Below are positions 41,980-50,890 of a stretch of 64,000 nt of DNA, piece by piece. Under the pieces are notes generated by a model. It saw nothing but the letters and a program-made list of their open reading frames with translations. It made no database searches and was not told the origin of the DNA. Source of the DNA: DATBRG01 sp036560445 (GTDB taxonomy: Bacteria; Pseudomonadota; Gammaproteobacteria; Burkholderiales; Methylophilaceae). The stretch is from the NCBI GenBank assembly GCA_036560445.1, contig DATBRG010000004.1:62001-126000 (forward strand), read 5' to 3'. Numbering within the stretch: the stretch's first letter is position 1; each line of letters starts with the position of its first letter. The position numbers were made by a program, and so were the translations under genes.

Positions 41980-42012
41980 TTGCGTTTCAAACAAAATCGA
42001 ATTCAAAAGCAA
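41980..42012. promoter_or_regulatory. Candidate divergent Ada boxes between alkA and ada
   Basis: On the plus strand AAT-N6-GCAA occurs at 42000-42012 (AATTCAAAAGCAA, then GA), close to the E. coli ada operator as I remember it (AATTAAAGCGCAAGA). On the minus strand AAACGCAAGATT is found, with its GCAA at 41980-41983. One site per direction fits control of both the glycosylase gene and ada-alkB by methylated Ada. Confidence 0.5.
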
Positions 42013-42081
42013 GACTCGGAGTGTAGGGTTTGATTGCGATTGTTAGATTAGCAACGTGGTCAAACCTTAAAGGATTTTTCT

Positions 42082-43182
42082 ATGAAAGCTAATGTAAAGA
42101 ACCTACAGCTTGCCAGCAAGACTGAGCAAGACCCGCGCTGGATATCGGTACTTGCTCGTGATTCAGCCATGGATGGCAAATTCTACTATTCAGTGAAAAC
42201 CACCGGGGTTTACTGCAAGCCTTCCTGCGCCGCGCGCCCCGCAAGGCCAGAAAATGTGCAGTTTCACACGACGCGTGAAGCCGCCGAAAAAGCCGGGTTT
42301 CGTCCTTGCAAACGCTGTAGGCCCGACCAGGCGACTTTGGCAGAACAACATGCCGTTACCGTTACGGCAATCTGCCGCTTGATTGAGCAATCGGAAAACA
42401 TGCCTACGCTCGATGAGCTTGCCATGCGTGCTGGCTTCAGCAGTTATTATTTCCACCGCGTATTCAAGGCGATTACCGGGCTGACGCCGAAAGGCTATGC
42501 TGCTGCTCATAGAGGCAAGCGCCTACGCAGCGAGCTCCGGCGTGGCGCCAGTGTGACCAATGCCATCTTCGATGCCGGTTACAACTCGAACAGCCGCTTC
42601 TATGAAAAGGCTGAGCAGTTACTGGGAATGACCCCTAGCAACTATCGCTCGGGTGGCACTATGACCGAGTTACGCTTCGCCATTGGTGAATGCTCACTAG
42701 GCTCAATCCTTGTTGCGGCCAGCGACAAGGGGGTCTGCGCAATCCTGATGGGTGATGACCCGGATATGTTAGCGCGGGATCTGCAAGATAGATTCCCCAA
42801 ATCCAACCTGATTGGTAGTGATGCGGCTTTTGAGCAGTTGGTTGCCCAAGTAGTCGGTTTTGTTGAAGCGCCTGCTATAGGCCTTAACCTGCCGCTAGAT
42901 ATACGCGGTACAGCTTTTCAGCAGCGTGTATGGCAAGCATTGCGTGCGATACCAGCAGGCTCAACCGCGAGCTATAGCGAGATCGCAAATAAAATCGGCG
43001 CTCCCAAGGCCATACGAGCAGTCGCCAGTGCCTGTGCTGCCAACGCCCTAGCAGTTGCTATCCCCTGCCATCGGGTAGTGAGGAATGACGGTGGATTATC
43101 CGGCTACCGTTGGGGTGTTGAACGCAAACGTGCACTACTTGAGCGAGAGGCCATGCCTGCAGAAATGGAACGCCATAAGTGA
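42082..43182 (+). CDS. ada: Bifunctional Ada: methylphosphotriester sensor and O6-methylguanine methyltransferase
   Basis: A 366-residue adaptive-response protein. The N-terminal zinc domain has four Cys in VYCKPSCAARPARPENV and FRPCKRCRPDQ; the first takes the methyl group from phosphotriesters. An AraC-type HTH follows (LDELAMRAGFSSYYFHRVFK, ITGLTPKGYA). The C-terminal methyltransferase has the active Cys in AVAIPCHRVVRNDGGLSGYR. The complete fusion matches E. coli Ada in order and length. It is coupled to alkB (GTGA overlap). It should activate its own operon after methylation. Confidence 0.96.
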   Translation: MKANVKNLQLASKTEQDPRWISVLARDSAMDGKFYYSVKTTGVYCKPSCAARPARPENVQFHTTREAAEKAGFRPCKRCRPDQATLAEQHAVTVTAICRLIEQSENMPTLDELAMRAGFSSYYFHRVFKAITGLTPKGYAAAHRGKRLRSELRRGASVTNAIFDAGYNSNSRFYEKAEQLLGMTPSNYRSGGTMTELRFAIGECSLGSILVAASDKGVCAILMGDDPDMLARDLQDRFPKSNLIGSDAAFEQLVAQVVGFVEAPAIGLNLPLDIRGTAFQQRVWQALRAIPAGSTASYSEIANKIGAPKAIRAVASACAANALAVAIPCHRVVRNDGGLSGYRWGVERKRALLEREAMPAEMERHK

Positions 43183-43823
43183 ATATGGATTTATTCATTG
43201 CCTCCAACATCGGCCAGCAGCGACTAGGCCCCGGTAGTGTGCTTTTACCTGGCTTAGCCCTAGCCAACGAACGGGCATTGCTAGCTGCAGTGAAGGCAAT
43301 CGAAGCAGAATCACCTTTTCGCAACATGGTCACCCCCGGTGGCTTTGAGATGTCAGTCGCCATGACTAACTGCGGACATTTAGGCTGGGTAACAGACCGT
43401 AGCGGCTATCGTTATGATACGGTTGACCCCATGACCTGTAAGCCTTGGCCTGTGATACCAAGCGTTTTTCTCGAGCTTGCTGCGAGCGCTGCTTTAGCAG
43501 CGGGCTTTGCTGCTTTTTCCCCCGACGCCTGCCTGATCAACCGTTATGAGACAGGTGCCAGAATGAGCTTGCACCAGGATAAGAACGAGATCGACTTCAG
43601 CCAATCCATCGTATCGGTTTCTTTAGGCGTGCCAGCAATATTCCAGTTTGGTGGTTTTAAACGTACGGATAAAACCCAGCGGATTTTACTTAGCCATGGC
43701 GATGTCCTGGTGTGGGGCGGGCCAGACCGGATGCGTTATCACGGGATATTGCCACTAAAACAGAATCATCATCCCCTGTTGGATAGCCAGCGCCTCAACC
43801 TTACTTTTCGTAAAGCTGGTTAG
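43179..43823 (+). CDS. alkB: AlkB-type DNA repair dioxygenase
   Basis: A 214-residue Fe(II)/2-oxoglutarate enzyme that removes methyl groups from 1-methyladenine and 3-methylcytosine. The iron ligands are His and Asp in SLHQDKNE and the distal His in RMRYHGILPL; the 2OG-binding Arg lies in QRLNLTFRKAG. A GTG start at 43179 overlaps the ada stop by four bases; an ATG at 43185 in the same frame is possible. It is co-expressed with ada. Confidence 0.95.
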   Translation: MNMDLFIASNIGQQRLGPGSVLLPGLALANERALLAAVKAIEAESPFRNMVTPGGFEMSVAMTNCGHLGWVTDRSGYRYDTVDPMTCKPWPVIPSVFLELAASAALAAGFAAFSPDACLINRYETGARMSLHQDKNEIDFSQSIVSVSLGVPAIFQFGGFKRTDKTQRILLSHGDVLVWGGPDRMRYHGILPLKQNHHPLLDSQRLNLTFRKAG

Positions 43824-43985
43824 TGGAATTCACGTGTATTAGTAATAGCAGATTAAGCTACGTCATATACAAAAACTGATTCTTCACACCCTTTTGAAAG
43901 CTAGGCATAAAAGGATTACTATCACATTTAGCCTTAGCGATATGTTTCGCTTCAAAGCATCTATGGATTAACTGCGGAGGTCGCC

Positions 43986-44204
43986 ATGGATAACAAATAC
44001 GGATTAGGTAGTACCAAAGTTGCCACTGAACATCATGAGACTCACCACAAAGTCGCCGACAAACCTGCGCTAGTGTGTAAGTTTTGTAATAGCGACCAAC
44101 TGGTTTTGAGCCAGACTATGCACGATCATCGCTGCGCGCATTGCGGCGAATGGCAAAATGATGTGTCCATGAGTTATGCCACCGGCAGAAGCGCAGACTA
44201 TTAA
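43986..44204 (+). CDS. Small zinc-ribbon-like protein
   Basis: A 72-residue protein with two CxxC knuckles (VCKFCNSDQ near residue 31, and RCAHCGEWQ near residue 50), a single zinc-ribbon pattern. The His-rich start (EHHETHH) and hydrophilic ends suggest a small cytoplasmic metal-binding protein. The ribosome binding site GGAGG is consensus. It has its own 160-base upstream region and converges with the MFS gene five bases away. I know no family; a nucleic-acid-binding or adaptor role is possible. Confidence 0.75.
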   Translation: MDNKYGLGSTKVATEHHETHHKVADKPALVCKFCNSDQLVLSQTMHDHRCAHCGEWQNDVSMSYATGRSADY

Positions 44205-44208
44205 CGCT

Positions 44209-45453
44209 TTAGTGTAACTGTCGTAAATCCAGCTTACGCAGCCTAGGTGCCAGTTTGGCCGTAGCCAAGACTATACTTATCGTCATCATCCCTCCAAAAA
44301 TCACTGACGGAATCAGGCCCATCAGGCGCGCCGCCAAGCCTGATTCAAACGCCCCCAGTTCGTTAGACGAACCAATAAAAATACCGTTGATTGCCGCTAC
44401 CCGGCCACGCATGTGATCTGGCGTCACCAGTTGCATGATAGTGCTACGCAGCACCACCGATACACCATCGAATGCCCCCGACAGCATGAGCAGGAATGCA
44501 GCTACCCAGAAATGTGAGGTTAGCGCGAAAAGTATGATGCATACGCCAAAACCAGCAATCGCCATCAACAATGCGCGGCCCGCATTTTTACTCAGTGGAT
44601 GACGTGCAAGCACGATGCCGGTTGCAATTGCACCGATGGCTGGCGCGGCGCGTAATATGCCGAGTCCTTCTGGCCCGTAATGATAAATATCGTGGATAAA
44701 TGCCGGCAGCATGGAAACGGCACCGCCAAACAACACCGCAAACATGTCCAGCGCTTGTGCTGCCAGAATGATCTGGTTGCTGTAAACGAAGCGCAGGCCC
44801 TCGGCTATGCTGGTAAATACGGGAGCGCTTTCGGCTGAAGGCGGTTCGTCTATTTTCAACAATAGCAAGGCTACAGCTGACCCTAGGCTTAGCATTACCG
44901 CCACTGCATATGCTGCGCTGATACTGACCCAACCAACCAGCGCGCCGCCAAGCGCCGGGCCAACCACCAGCCCCAACTGGAACACAGAGCTGCCCAAACC
45001 AGCCGCTCGTGCATATTGCTCACGGGGCAAGATCAGTGCAAACAAGGCGTTGTAAGTAGGGCCAATAAAAGCGCGAATAAAGCCTACACAGGCTATCGAG
45101 GCATAAATCCACAGGGTTGGATTACCTGCTATCCAGCCCAGCGAAACGGCCATCAAAGTTAGTGCGTTGATACTTAACAGCACGCCTGCCAGCACACCGA
45201 ATAATCGTCGTGAATAATGATCTACAGCATAACCCGCAAATAAAGCCGAGCCAAAATATGGGATAACCTCGGCCAACCCTATCAGACCAAGGGCAAGCGG
45301 ATCACCAGTCAGCTCGTAAACATGCCAACCGACCACCACCGCCATAATCTGATAGGCTAGTACGATCTGCAGGCGATAAGCCAGTAGCCTTAAAAAGGTA
45401 TGGTTCTGTAATGGGGATATAGACTCTAGTGACATTTGTGGCAAAGATTTCAA
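44209..45453 (-). CDS. MFS transporter (EntS/MFS_3 type)
   Basis: A 414-residue major facilitator with 12 predicted membrane segments. Motifs of the EntS-like exporter group are visible: YRLQIVLAYQIMAVVVGWHV, GLAEVIPYFGSALFAGYAVD, HYSRRLFG (motif A), and GFIRAFIGPTYNALFALILP. The second half repeats the pattern (MRGRVAAINGIFIGSSNELG). Members export siderophores, drugs or metabolites. It lies 70 bases downstream of a 2OG-Fe dioxygenase gene on the same strand, so it may export that enzyme's product. Confidence 0.88.
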   Translation of the reverse strand: MKSLPQMSLESISPLQNHTFLRLLAYRLQIVLAYQIMAVVVGWHVYELTGDPLALGLIGLAEVIPYFGSALFAGYAVDHYSRRLFGVLAGVLLSINALTLMAVSLGWIAGNPTLWIYASIACVGFIRAFIGPTYNALFALILPREQYARAAGLGSSVFQLGLVVGPALGGALVGWVSISAAYAVAVMLSLGSAVALLLLKIDEPPSAESAPVFTSIAEGLRFVYSNQIILAAQALDMFAVLFGGAVSMLPAFIHDIYHYGPEGLGILRAAPAIGAIATGIVLARHPLSKNAGRALLMAIAGFGVCIILFALTSHFWVAAFLLMLSGAFDGVSVVLRSTIMQLVTPDHMRGRVAAINGIFIGSSNELGAFESGLAARLMGLIPSVIFGGMMTISIVLATAKLAPRLRKLDLRQLH

Positions 45454-45523
45454 TTGTTTTTAATTCTTGATACTGGGGAAACCGCTATCGGTGGTTTGCG
45501 TGCAAGGTTCGCAGCTAGTTTTG

Positions 45524-46288
45524 TTAGACCTGGTTCACTTTCCTGAACGTCACTACCAGCACATCGCGATAAGCGGGCCTGCTAGGATCGATCTGCTCCA
45601 CCGGTGTTACACCGTGCATGCAGCGTCTATCATTGACGATGGCACAATCCAGCGGCTTGGTCAGGGTAAAGCTGTCCAATTTGCGCTGCTCCAAATCGTG
45701 CATAGTGGTAGTACCGCTGGAGATATTCACGCGCCTGACCATCATTACTAATACAAAATCCACGCCATCACGGTGAACGCCCTCAGGGGTAGGTTTACCT
45801 TCTGCCTTGGTACTGGCTTCAATACGAAACTGGTGGCACTCAATATGCCACGCTGCACCTGGTAACATCTTGCCGAATACATGCAAACAAAGCTGCAACG
45901 CGCTCTGCATGGTATTGCCGAGCACTACCGCCTCTGGAATAGGCTCATATTCGCGGGCAACCCCACCGTTAAGCGCGTTGTAATCCAGGCTTTGATAATG
46001 TGGTTGATGTGGCTCCAGCCTGATTTCACTGCCATTGGCCTCGGTACTCAAAGTTGCATAACGGCGCCGGCGATAACGACCACCATCCGCCATGTATTGA
46101 TCCAGTGGCATACCATCCCAACTGGCAGCAAAAGCCTCCCAGTCATTGAGCGCATCCGGGGCACCCGCCTCCAACCATCTGCGCACGTTAGTATCCGCAG
46201 CAAAACTGAAGCCAGTTTGCTCGATGGAACGACATAGATCCGAGAGTTCTGAAATTTGGGCGAAACGCTGGTCTGGCATTAATTGCAT
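45524..46288 (-). CDS. 2OG-Fe(II) dioxygenase family protein (PF10014, IDO-like)
   Basis: A 254-residue protein of the family that includes bacterial L-isoleucine dioxygenase. The iron site is His-x-Asp in GVHRDGVDFVLV and a distal His in RRCMHGVTPV, with Arg in RDVLVVTFRKV likely binding 2-oxoglutarate. The N-terminus has FSFAADTNVRRWLEAGAPDA, and YRRRRYATL is a family motif. Known relatives hydroxylate free amino acids. It is followed by an MFS exporter gene, a pairing like the dioxygenase-plus-exporter pair of the Bacillus thuringiensis IDO locus. Substrate unproven. Confidence 0.88.
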   Translation of the reverse strand: MQLMPDQRFAQISELSDLCRSIEQTGFSFAADTNVRRWLEAGAPDALNDWEAFAASWDGMPLDQYMADGGRYRRRRYATLSTEANGSEIRLEPHQPHYQSLDYNALNGGVAREYEPIPEAVVLGNTMQSALQLCLHVFGKMLPGAAWHIECHQFRIEASTKAEGKPTPEGVHRDGVDFVLVMMVRRVNISSGTTTMHDLEQRKLDSFTLTKPLDCAIVNDRRCMHGVTPVEQIDPSRPAYRDVLVVTFRKVNQV

Positions 46289-46347
46289 CCTACAAAGGTA
46301 AGTATATTAGCGAATTGGTCATTAATTTGAAAAAATACTTGACCAAC

Positions 46348-46375
46348 ATAACTAAATAACTAATTATATAGTTAT
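46348..46375 (+). promoter_or_regulatory. Operator-like repeats over the ArsR-type gene start
   Basis: ATAACTA occurs twice in a row (46348-46354 and 46356-46362) and once inverted as TAGTTAT (46369-46375), six bases after the second copy. The inverted copy covers the first two bases of the ATG at 46374. The 7-6-7 dyad is typical of an ArsR/SmtB dimer site and its position suits autorepression. No ribosome binding site is visible here. Confidence 0.65.
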
Positions 46376-46679
46376 GAAAACAATAGTTACGATTCCGGAT
46401 GAATGGCAAGGCACGTCAGAGCTATTTGTAGCACTGGGCGATGAACAGCGCCAACGGATACTGTTGGCTTTCGAACCGAGCGAACGTATGAACATTATGC
46501 AGATTGTCGCAGCTTCTACCTTGAGTCGCACGGCTGTTTCGCATCACCTTAAGGTATTACGCCTAAGCGGAGCATTGAAAAGCGAGAAAATCGGTAAGGA
46601 AGTCTATTTCTGGATAAATAAAGAAGTCGTGGCTGACGCATTGCGCCGTGTGCTAGCTTACATCAACACCCAAACCTAA
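46374..46679 (+). CDS. ArsR-type HTH regulator without metal site
   Basis: A 101-residue winged helix regulator: LFVALGDEQRQRILLAF, MQIVAASTLSRTAVSHHLKV (recognition helix), LSGALKSEKIGKEVYFWINK. It contains no cysteine, so the usual ArsR metal sites are absent and it must sense something else. It opens the Aas-LplT operon 15 bases before the acyltransferase/synthetase gene, and palindromic repeats cover its own start. Local repression of lipid-remodelling genes is a reasonable inference. Confidence 0.88.
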   Translation: MKTIVTIPDEWQGTSELFVALGDEQRQRILLAFEPSERMNIMQIVAASTLSRTAVSHHLKVLRLSGALKSEKIGKEVYFWINKEVVADALRRVLAYINTQT

Positions 46680-46694
46680 AAATAAGAGGGCTTT

Positions 46695-48815
46695 ATGGTT
46701 GCTTCATTGTTACGTGTTTTATGTCGCCTGCTGTTTCGTATCGAAGTTCGTGGTAAGGAAAATGCACCTGCACATGGCAAACTTCTGATTATCGCCAACC
46801 ATGAATCATTTTTGGACGGCCTGCTGCTCGGGCTGTTTCTGCCATTTCGTGCAACCTTCGTCGTGCATACCACCGTACTTAATAACTGGTTATTTCGACA
46901 GATGCTGCGCCTAGTGCCTTATCTGGAGGTAGACCCGACCAGCCCATTGGCCATGAAAAAAGTGATCAAATTGCTGGAGTCCGGCGAATCAGTAGTGATT
47001 TTCCCTGAAGGACGTATCACGCTGACCGGAAGCTTGATGAAAGTCTATGACGGCCCTGGTTTTGTCGCCGCCAAAACTGGTGCAACTTTAGTACCGGTTC
47101 GTTTGGATGGTGCCGCTCGCTCTTATTTCAGCCGTCTTTCCGGCGATTATCCACGCAAGATACTGCCTAAAGTAACGCTATCCATCTTGCCGACAACACA
47201 AATCACCATGCCCGATGCACCGAGCGCCAAGCTAAGAAGGCGGTTATCGGGCGAGGCTATGCGCCGCATCATGCAGGAGATGTTGTTCAAATCACAACCC
47301 GTGCAAACCCTATTCAGCGCATTTCTCGACGCTATCAATATCCATGGCCGCAAAACTAAACTGGTAGAAGATATGCGCCAGGTAGAGGAAAGCTATGGCG
47401 AACTGTTGAAAAAGAGCCTGGCTTTGGGCCGACTCGTGCAAAAAATCAGCAAGCCAAATGAGGCCATCGGGATTTTGTTACCCAATGTTTCCAACACCGT
47501 CTGTCTGATTTTTGGCATGAGCGCCATGCAGCGTGTGCCTGCCATGCTAAATTACACCGCAGGAACCGCTGGGATGCAGAACGCCTGTATCGCCGCTAAC
47601 GTAAAAACCATCATTACTTCGAAACAATTTCTCGAAACAGCAAAACTCACTGACGTAGTCGATGCCTTGCAAAATGTGCATGTAATCTATCTGGAAGAGC
47701 TACGCAACCAGTTCAGCCTGCTCGATAAACTCTGGCTCATGGCTTTCGCCTTACGTTTCCCTAGCCTGATCGCAAAATCTAACCAACCGGATGAGCCTGC
47801 GGTCATATTGTTTACATCTGGCTCCGAAGGCAAACCCAAAGGGGTCGTACATTCACACCGTGGCATCCTTGCCAATATTGCCCAGATTCGCGCAGTCATT
47901 GATTTCTCACCTTCCGATAAATTCATGATCGCTCTACCGCTGTTCCATGCTTTTGGTTTCACATGCGGCGGTATCATGCCGCTGGTCACTGGCAGCAAAC
48001 TGTTCCTTTACCCATCACCGCTGCACTACCGCGTAATCCCGGAAGTAATCTACGACCGCGGCTGCACCGTATTATTTGGCACTAGCACTTTTCTCGGCAA
48101 CTATGCCAGATTTGCCCACCCTTATGATTTCTACAAACTACGCTATGTAGTTGCCGGTGCTGAGAAACTTAACGAAGAAGTGCGCAAAACCTGGATGGAG
48201 AAATTCGGCATCCGCATCCTCGAAGGCTATGGAAGCACAGAGTGCGCACCCGTATTAGCAGTTAATACCCCAATGACTAACCTGGCTGGTACTGTAGGGC
48301 CATTGTTACCGGGCTTGGAACCTAAGCTGGAAGCAGTCCCTGGCATAGAGCATGGTGGCTTGCTGTCAGTCAGGGGGCCGAATGTGATGCTTGGTTATTA
48401 CCTTTATGATCATCCCGGTGTACTTAAACCTCCCACGGATGGCTGGTACAGTACCGGTGATATTGTTGATATTGATGCCAATGGTTTTGTACGCATTCTC
48501 GGACGCGTCAAGCGCTTTGCCAAAATTGCTGGTGAAATGGTTTCTTTGGAAAGTGTCGAGCAAATCGCCCACACTGCCTCACCGAATCTACAACACGCCG
48601 CAAGTACTCAGACAGACTCTCAACGTGGCGAGAATATCGTACTCTTTACCACTGACGCCGCACTCTCACGCGAAGCCCTACAAACTGCTGGGCGTGAGCT
48701 TGGTAGCCCGGAACTGGCCATACCGCGCAAAATCGTCGCACTCAAGGAATTGCCCTTGCTCGGAACCGGCAAAACTGATTATGTAACGCTAAAAACATTG
48801 GCGGAAAACGCCTGA
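46695..48815 (+). CDS. Bifunctional lysophospholipid acyltransferase / acyl-ACP synthetase (Aas-like)
   Basis: A 706-residue fusion, close to the 719 residues of E. coli Aas. Residues 1-190 are a PlsC-type acyltransferase (NHESFLDGLLLGLFLPFR with the NH-x4-D motif, and VVIFPEGRITLTG). From about residue 220 an AMP-binding domain follows (ILFTSGSEGKPKGVVHSHRG, ILEGYGSTECAPVLAVN, GWYSTGDIVDIDANGFVRIL). It activates fatty acids with ATP onto ACP and reacylates lysophospholipids. LplT at the end of the operon supports this role. Confidence 0.93.
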   Translation: MVASLLRVLCRLLFRIEVRGKENAPAHGKLLIIANHESFLDGLLLGLFLPFRATFVVHTTVLNNWLFRQMLRLVPYLEVDPTSPLAMKKVIKLLESGESVVIFPEGRITLTGSLMKVYDGPGFVAAKTGATLVPVRLDGAARSYFSRLSGDYPRKILPKVTLSILPTTQITMPDAPSAKLRRRLSGEAMRRIMQEMLFKSQPVQTLFSAFLDAINIHGRKTKLVEDMRQVEESYGELLKKSLALGRLVQKISKPNEAIGILLPNVSNTVCLIFGMSAMQRVPAMLNYTAGTAGMQNACIAANVKTIITSKQFLETAKLTDVVDALQNVHVIYLEELRNQFSLLDKLWLMAFALRFPSLIAKSNQPDEPAVILFTSGSEGKPKGVVHSHRGILANIAQIRAVIDFSPSDKFMIALPLFHAFGFTCGGIMPLVTGSKLFLYPSPLHYRVIPEVIYDRGCTVLFGTSTFLGNYARFAHPYDFYKLRYVVAGAEKLNEEVRKTWMEKFGIRILEGYGSTECAPVLAVNTPMTNLAGTVGPLLPGLEPKLEAVPGIEHGGLLSVRGPNVMLGYYLYDHPGVLKPPTDGWYSTGDIVDIDANGFVRILGRVKRFAKIAGEMVSLESVEQIAHTASPNLQHAASTQTDSQRGENIVLFTTDAALSREALQTAGRELGSPELAIPRKIVALKELPLLGTGKTDYVTLKTLAENA

Positions 48816-50056
48816 TGCAGCGTCGCCAGTTTTTACTGGGATTATCCGCCCTGACCGGAAGCAGTCTGGCATATGCAGCTTATCCTTATTGGCCAGCAGA
48901 CCTTTTCAAGACTGGGCTCAGCAATCCCTGTTTAAGCGGTTTACCGAATGAGCTTATTGAGCATCCGTTATACCAACAAATCTGGCAGGGTATAGATCCC
49001 ACCCAGGTCTGGGATTGCCATGTACACCTAGTCGGTACGGGTGATTCTGGCTCTGGTGCATGGTTCAACCCTGATATGGAGAGCTACCTCCACCCTATAC
49101 TCAAACTGCAAAAGCATTTTTATATGAATGGCGGCTGTGTCGCTGACAAGGAAAGCGATCGCAGCTATGTAGCCAGGCTGTTGTCATTAGTTGCAGGGAT
49201 GAAACCTGGTTGTAAAGCCATGCTGTTCGCCTTTGAGTGGTTTCACGATGAGAATGGACAACCCGATAAAAATCGCTCTATTTTCCATATCCCCGACAGT
49301 TACGCCGCTGAGATTGCCCGTTCACATCCCGAATCGTTCGAGTGGGTAGCCTCCATACATCCCTACCGAGCCGATTGCATAGACGCCTTACAGCAAGCCA
49401 AGGCTCAAGGTGCGAAAGCCATCAAATGGCTGCCCACGGCCATGGGTATGAATCCGCTTTCCAGTAAATGTGACCGTTTCTATCAAGCCGCTGCCGACCT
49501 AAAACTACCCATCATCAGCCATACGGGCCGTGAAAGCGCTGTACAAGGCGGAAATCAGGATTATGCCAATCCGCTACGCCTGAGGCGTGCACTAGATCAT
49601 GGCGTAAAAGTTGCCTTGGCACACTGCGCCACTGATGGCGACGACGTAGACCTGGATAAAGGGAAGGATAGTTCACGTGTAAAGAGCTTTGAATTATTTA
49701 CCCGCATGATGAATACCCCCGCCTATGAAAAATTGTTGGTAGGGGAAATTTCAGCCATCGCGTTACGTAACCATGAATGGTCAATCAAACCACTGCTCGC
49801 AAAGACCGAGTGGCATTCGCGTTTAATTAACGGTTCTGATTATCCGCTGCCCGCGATCATGCCACTAACAGATGCTGCCAACCTTGGTCGGGCAGGCCTG
49901 CTTAATGACATGACCGTAACCTTCTTGCAGGAAATTAAGAAACATAATGCCTTGTTGTTCGATTTTGCGCTGAAGCGCCTCCTGACATATGAGGGCCATA
50001 GCTTCTCTCCAAACATATTTGAGTCTCGCAGATTTTTTGAGACCCCTGTCGCATGA
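48815..50056 (+). CDS. Amidohydrolase family protein with Tat-like signal
   Basis: A 413-residue protein. The N-terminus QRRQFLLGLSALTGSSLAYA is a twin-arginine signal, so the enzyme is probably exported folded. The body has VWDCHVHLVGTGDSGSGAWF (HxH metal motif), IKWLPTAMGMNP with the bridging Lys position, PIISHTGRESA, VALAHCATDGDD and LINGSDYPLPAIM (His and the final Asp), a complete amidohydrolase metal site. Its ATG overlaps the aas stop (TGATG). The substrate is unknown; co-expression with Aas, a lipase-like hydrolase and LplT points to the envelope. Confidence 0.88.
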   Translation: MQRRQFLLGLSALTGSSLAYAAYPYWPADLFKTGLSNPCLSGLPNELIEHPLYQQIWQGIDPTQVWDCHVHLVGTGDSGSGAWFNPDMESYLHPILKLQKHFYMNGGCVADKESDRSYVARLLSLVAGMKPGCKAMLFAFEWFHDENGQPDKNRSIFHIPDSYAAEIARSHPESFEWVASIHPYRADCIDALQQAKAQGAKAIKWLPTAMGMNPLSSKCDRFYQAAADLKLPIISHTGRESAVQGGNQDYANPLRLRRALDHGVKVALAHCATDGDDVDLDKGKDSSRVKSFELFTRMMNTPAYEKLLVGEISAIALRNHEWSIKPLLAKTEWHSRLINGSDYPLPAIMPLTDAANLGRAGLLNDMTVTFLQEIKKHNALLFDFALKRLLTYEGHSFSPNIFESRRFFETPVA

Positions 50057-50886
50057 CCAAGAAGAACTTACTAAGGTATTTTCTATATTGCCTACTAATT
50101 ACTTATGCACTGGCATGCGTAGTCGTTTATGTTATGCAAAAACGCATGCTGTTTCCGGCCTATATGGCGCCTGTTGTAGACACAACCTGGCAGCCGACAG
50201 CCGGTGATTTGCAAGAACAAGCCATGATCGCTGGCCAATGCGGAAAACTGCATGTAGCAAGCTGGCGACTCAAGCAATCGCGTGGAACCGTGATGATTTT
50301 TCATGGTAACGGCGAAAGTATGGTAAGCGTGCAAATCCAGGCACAAAAATTTCTCGATCTTGGATATAGCGTAATGGGCTGGGACTATCCTGGATACGGC
50401 AAGTCTGACGACTGCTGGTTCAGCGAACACGATTTACTCAAGGATACCGAAACCTCTTACCAGTGGCTTCTAAAGCACGAATCTGACTCCCGTATCGTGT
50501 TCTACGGGCGCTCCATGGGTAGCGGGTTGGCGCTCTATATTGCCAGCAAGCACCCTGGTCACCGCGTATTGCTAGTTTCACCTTATGATTCATTGCTTAG
50601 TGTTGCGAAGGACAACGAGCCATTTATCATGCCTGTGGGTTTGTTAATGCGTTACCCATTATCCGCTGTGCAATGGATAGGCAAAGTAAGAGGTGACATC
50701 CATGCCATTCATGGTACGGCAGATGCCTTGATCAAGCCCGAACACGCAATAGCATTAATGAAAGCTGCTAAAGGTAATGCGGATATTGAATGGATAAAGG
50801 GTGCAGGCCATATTGATATCACCAAATTTGAGCAAAGCAATCGCTGGCTGACAAAGCAGTTAACGGGTTCAGGACAAGGAAACTAA
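50053..50886 (+). CDS. Membrane-anchored alpha/beta hydrolase
   Basis: A 277-residue hydrolase. One N-terminal membrane segment (LLRYFLYCLLITYALACVVV) is followed by the BEM46/ABHD13-like fold: GTVMIFHGNGESMVSVQIQA (oxyanion HG-x-G), MGWDYPGYGKSD, catalytic Ser in FYGRSMGSGLALY, Asp in GTADALIKPEH and His in IKGAGHIDI. It starts by an ATGA overlap with the amidohydrolase gene. The family includes lipases and thioesterases; with LplT and Aas it could supply or consume lysophospholipids. Confidence 0.88.
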   Translation: MTKKNLLRYFLYCLLITYALACVVVYVMQKRMLFPAYMAPVVDTTWQPTAGDLQEQAMIAGQCGKLHVASWRLKQSRGTVMIFHGNGESMVSVQIQAQKFLDLGYSVMGWDYPGYGKSDDCWFSEHDLLKDTETSYQWLLKHESDSRIVFYGRSMGSGLALYIASKHPGHRVLLVSPYDSLLSVAKDNEPFIMPVGLLMRYPLSAVQWIGKVRGDIHAIHGTADALIKPEHAIALMKAAKGNADIEWIKGAGHIDITKFEQSNRWLTKQLTGSGQGN

Positions 50887-50890
50887 AAAT

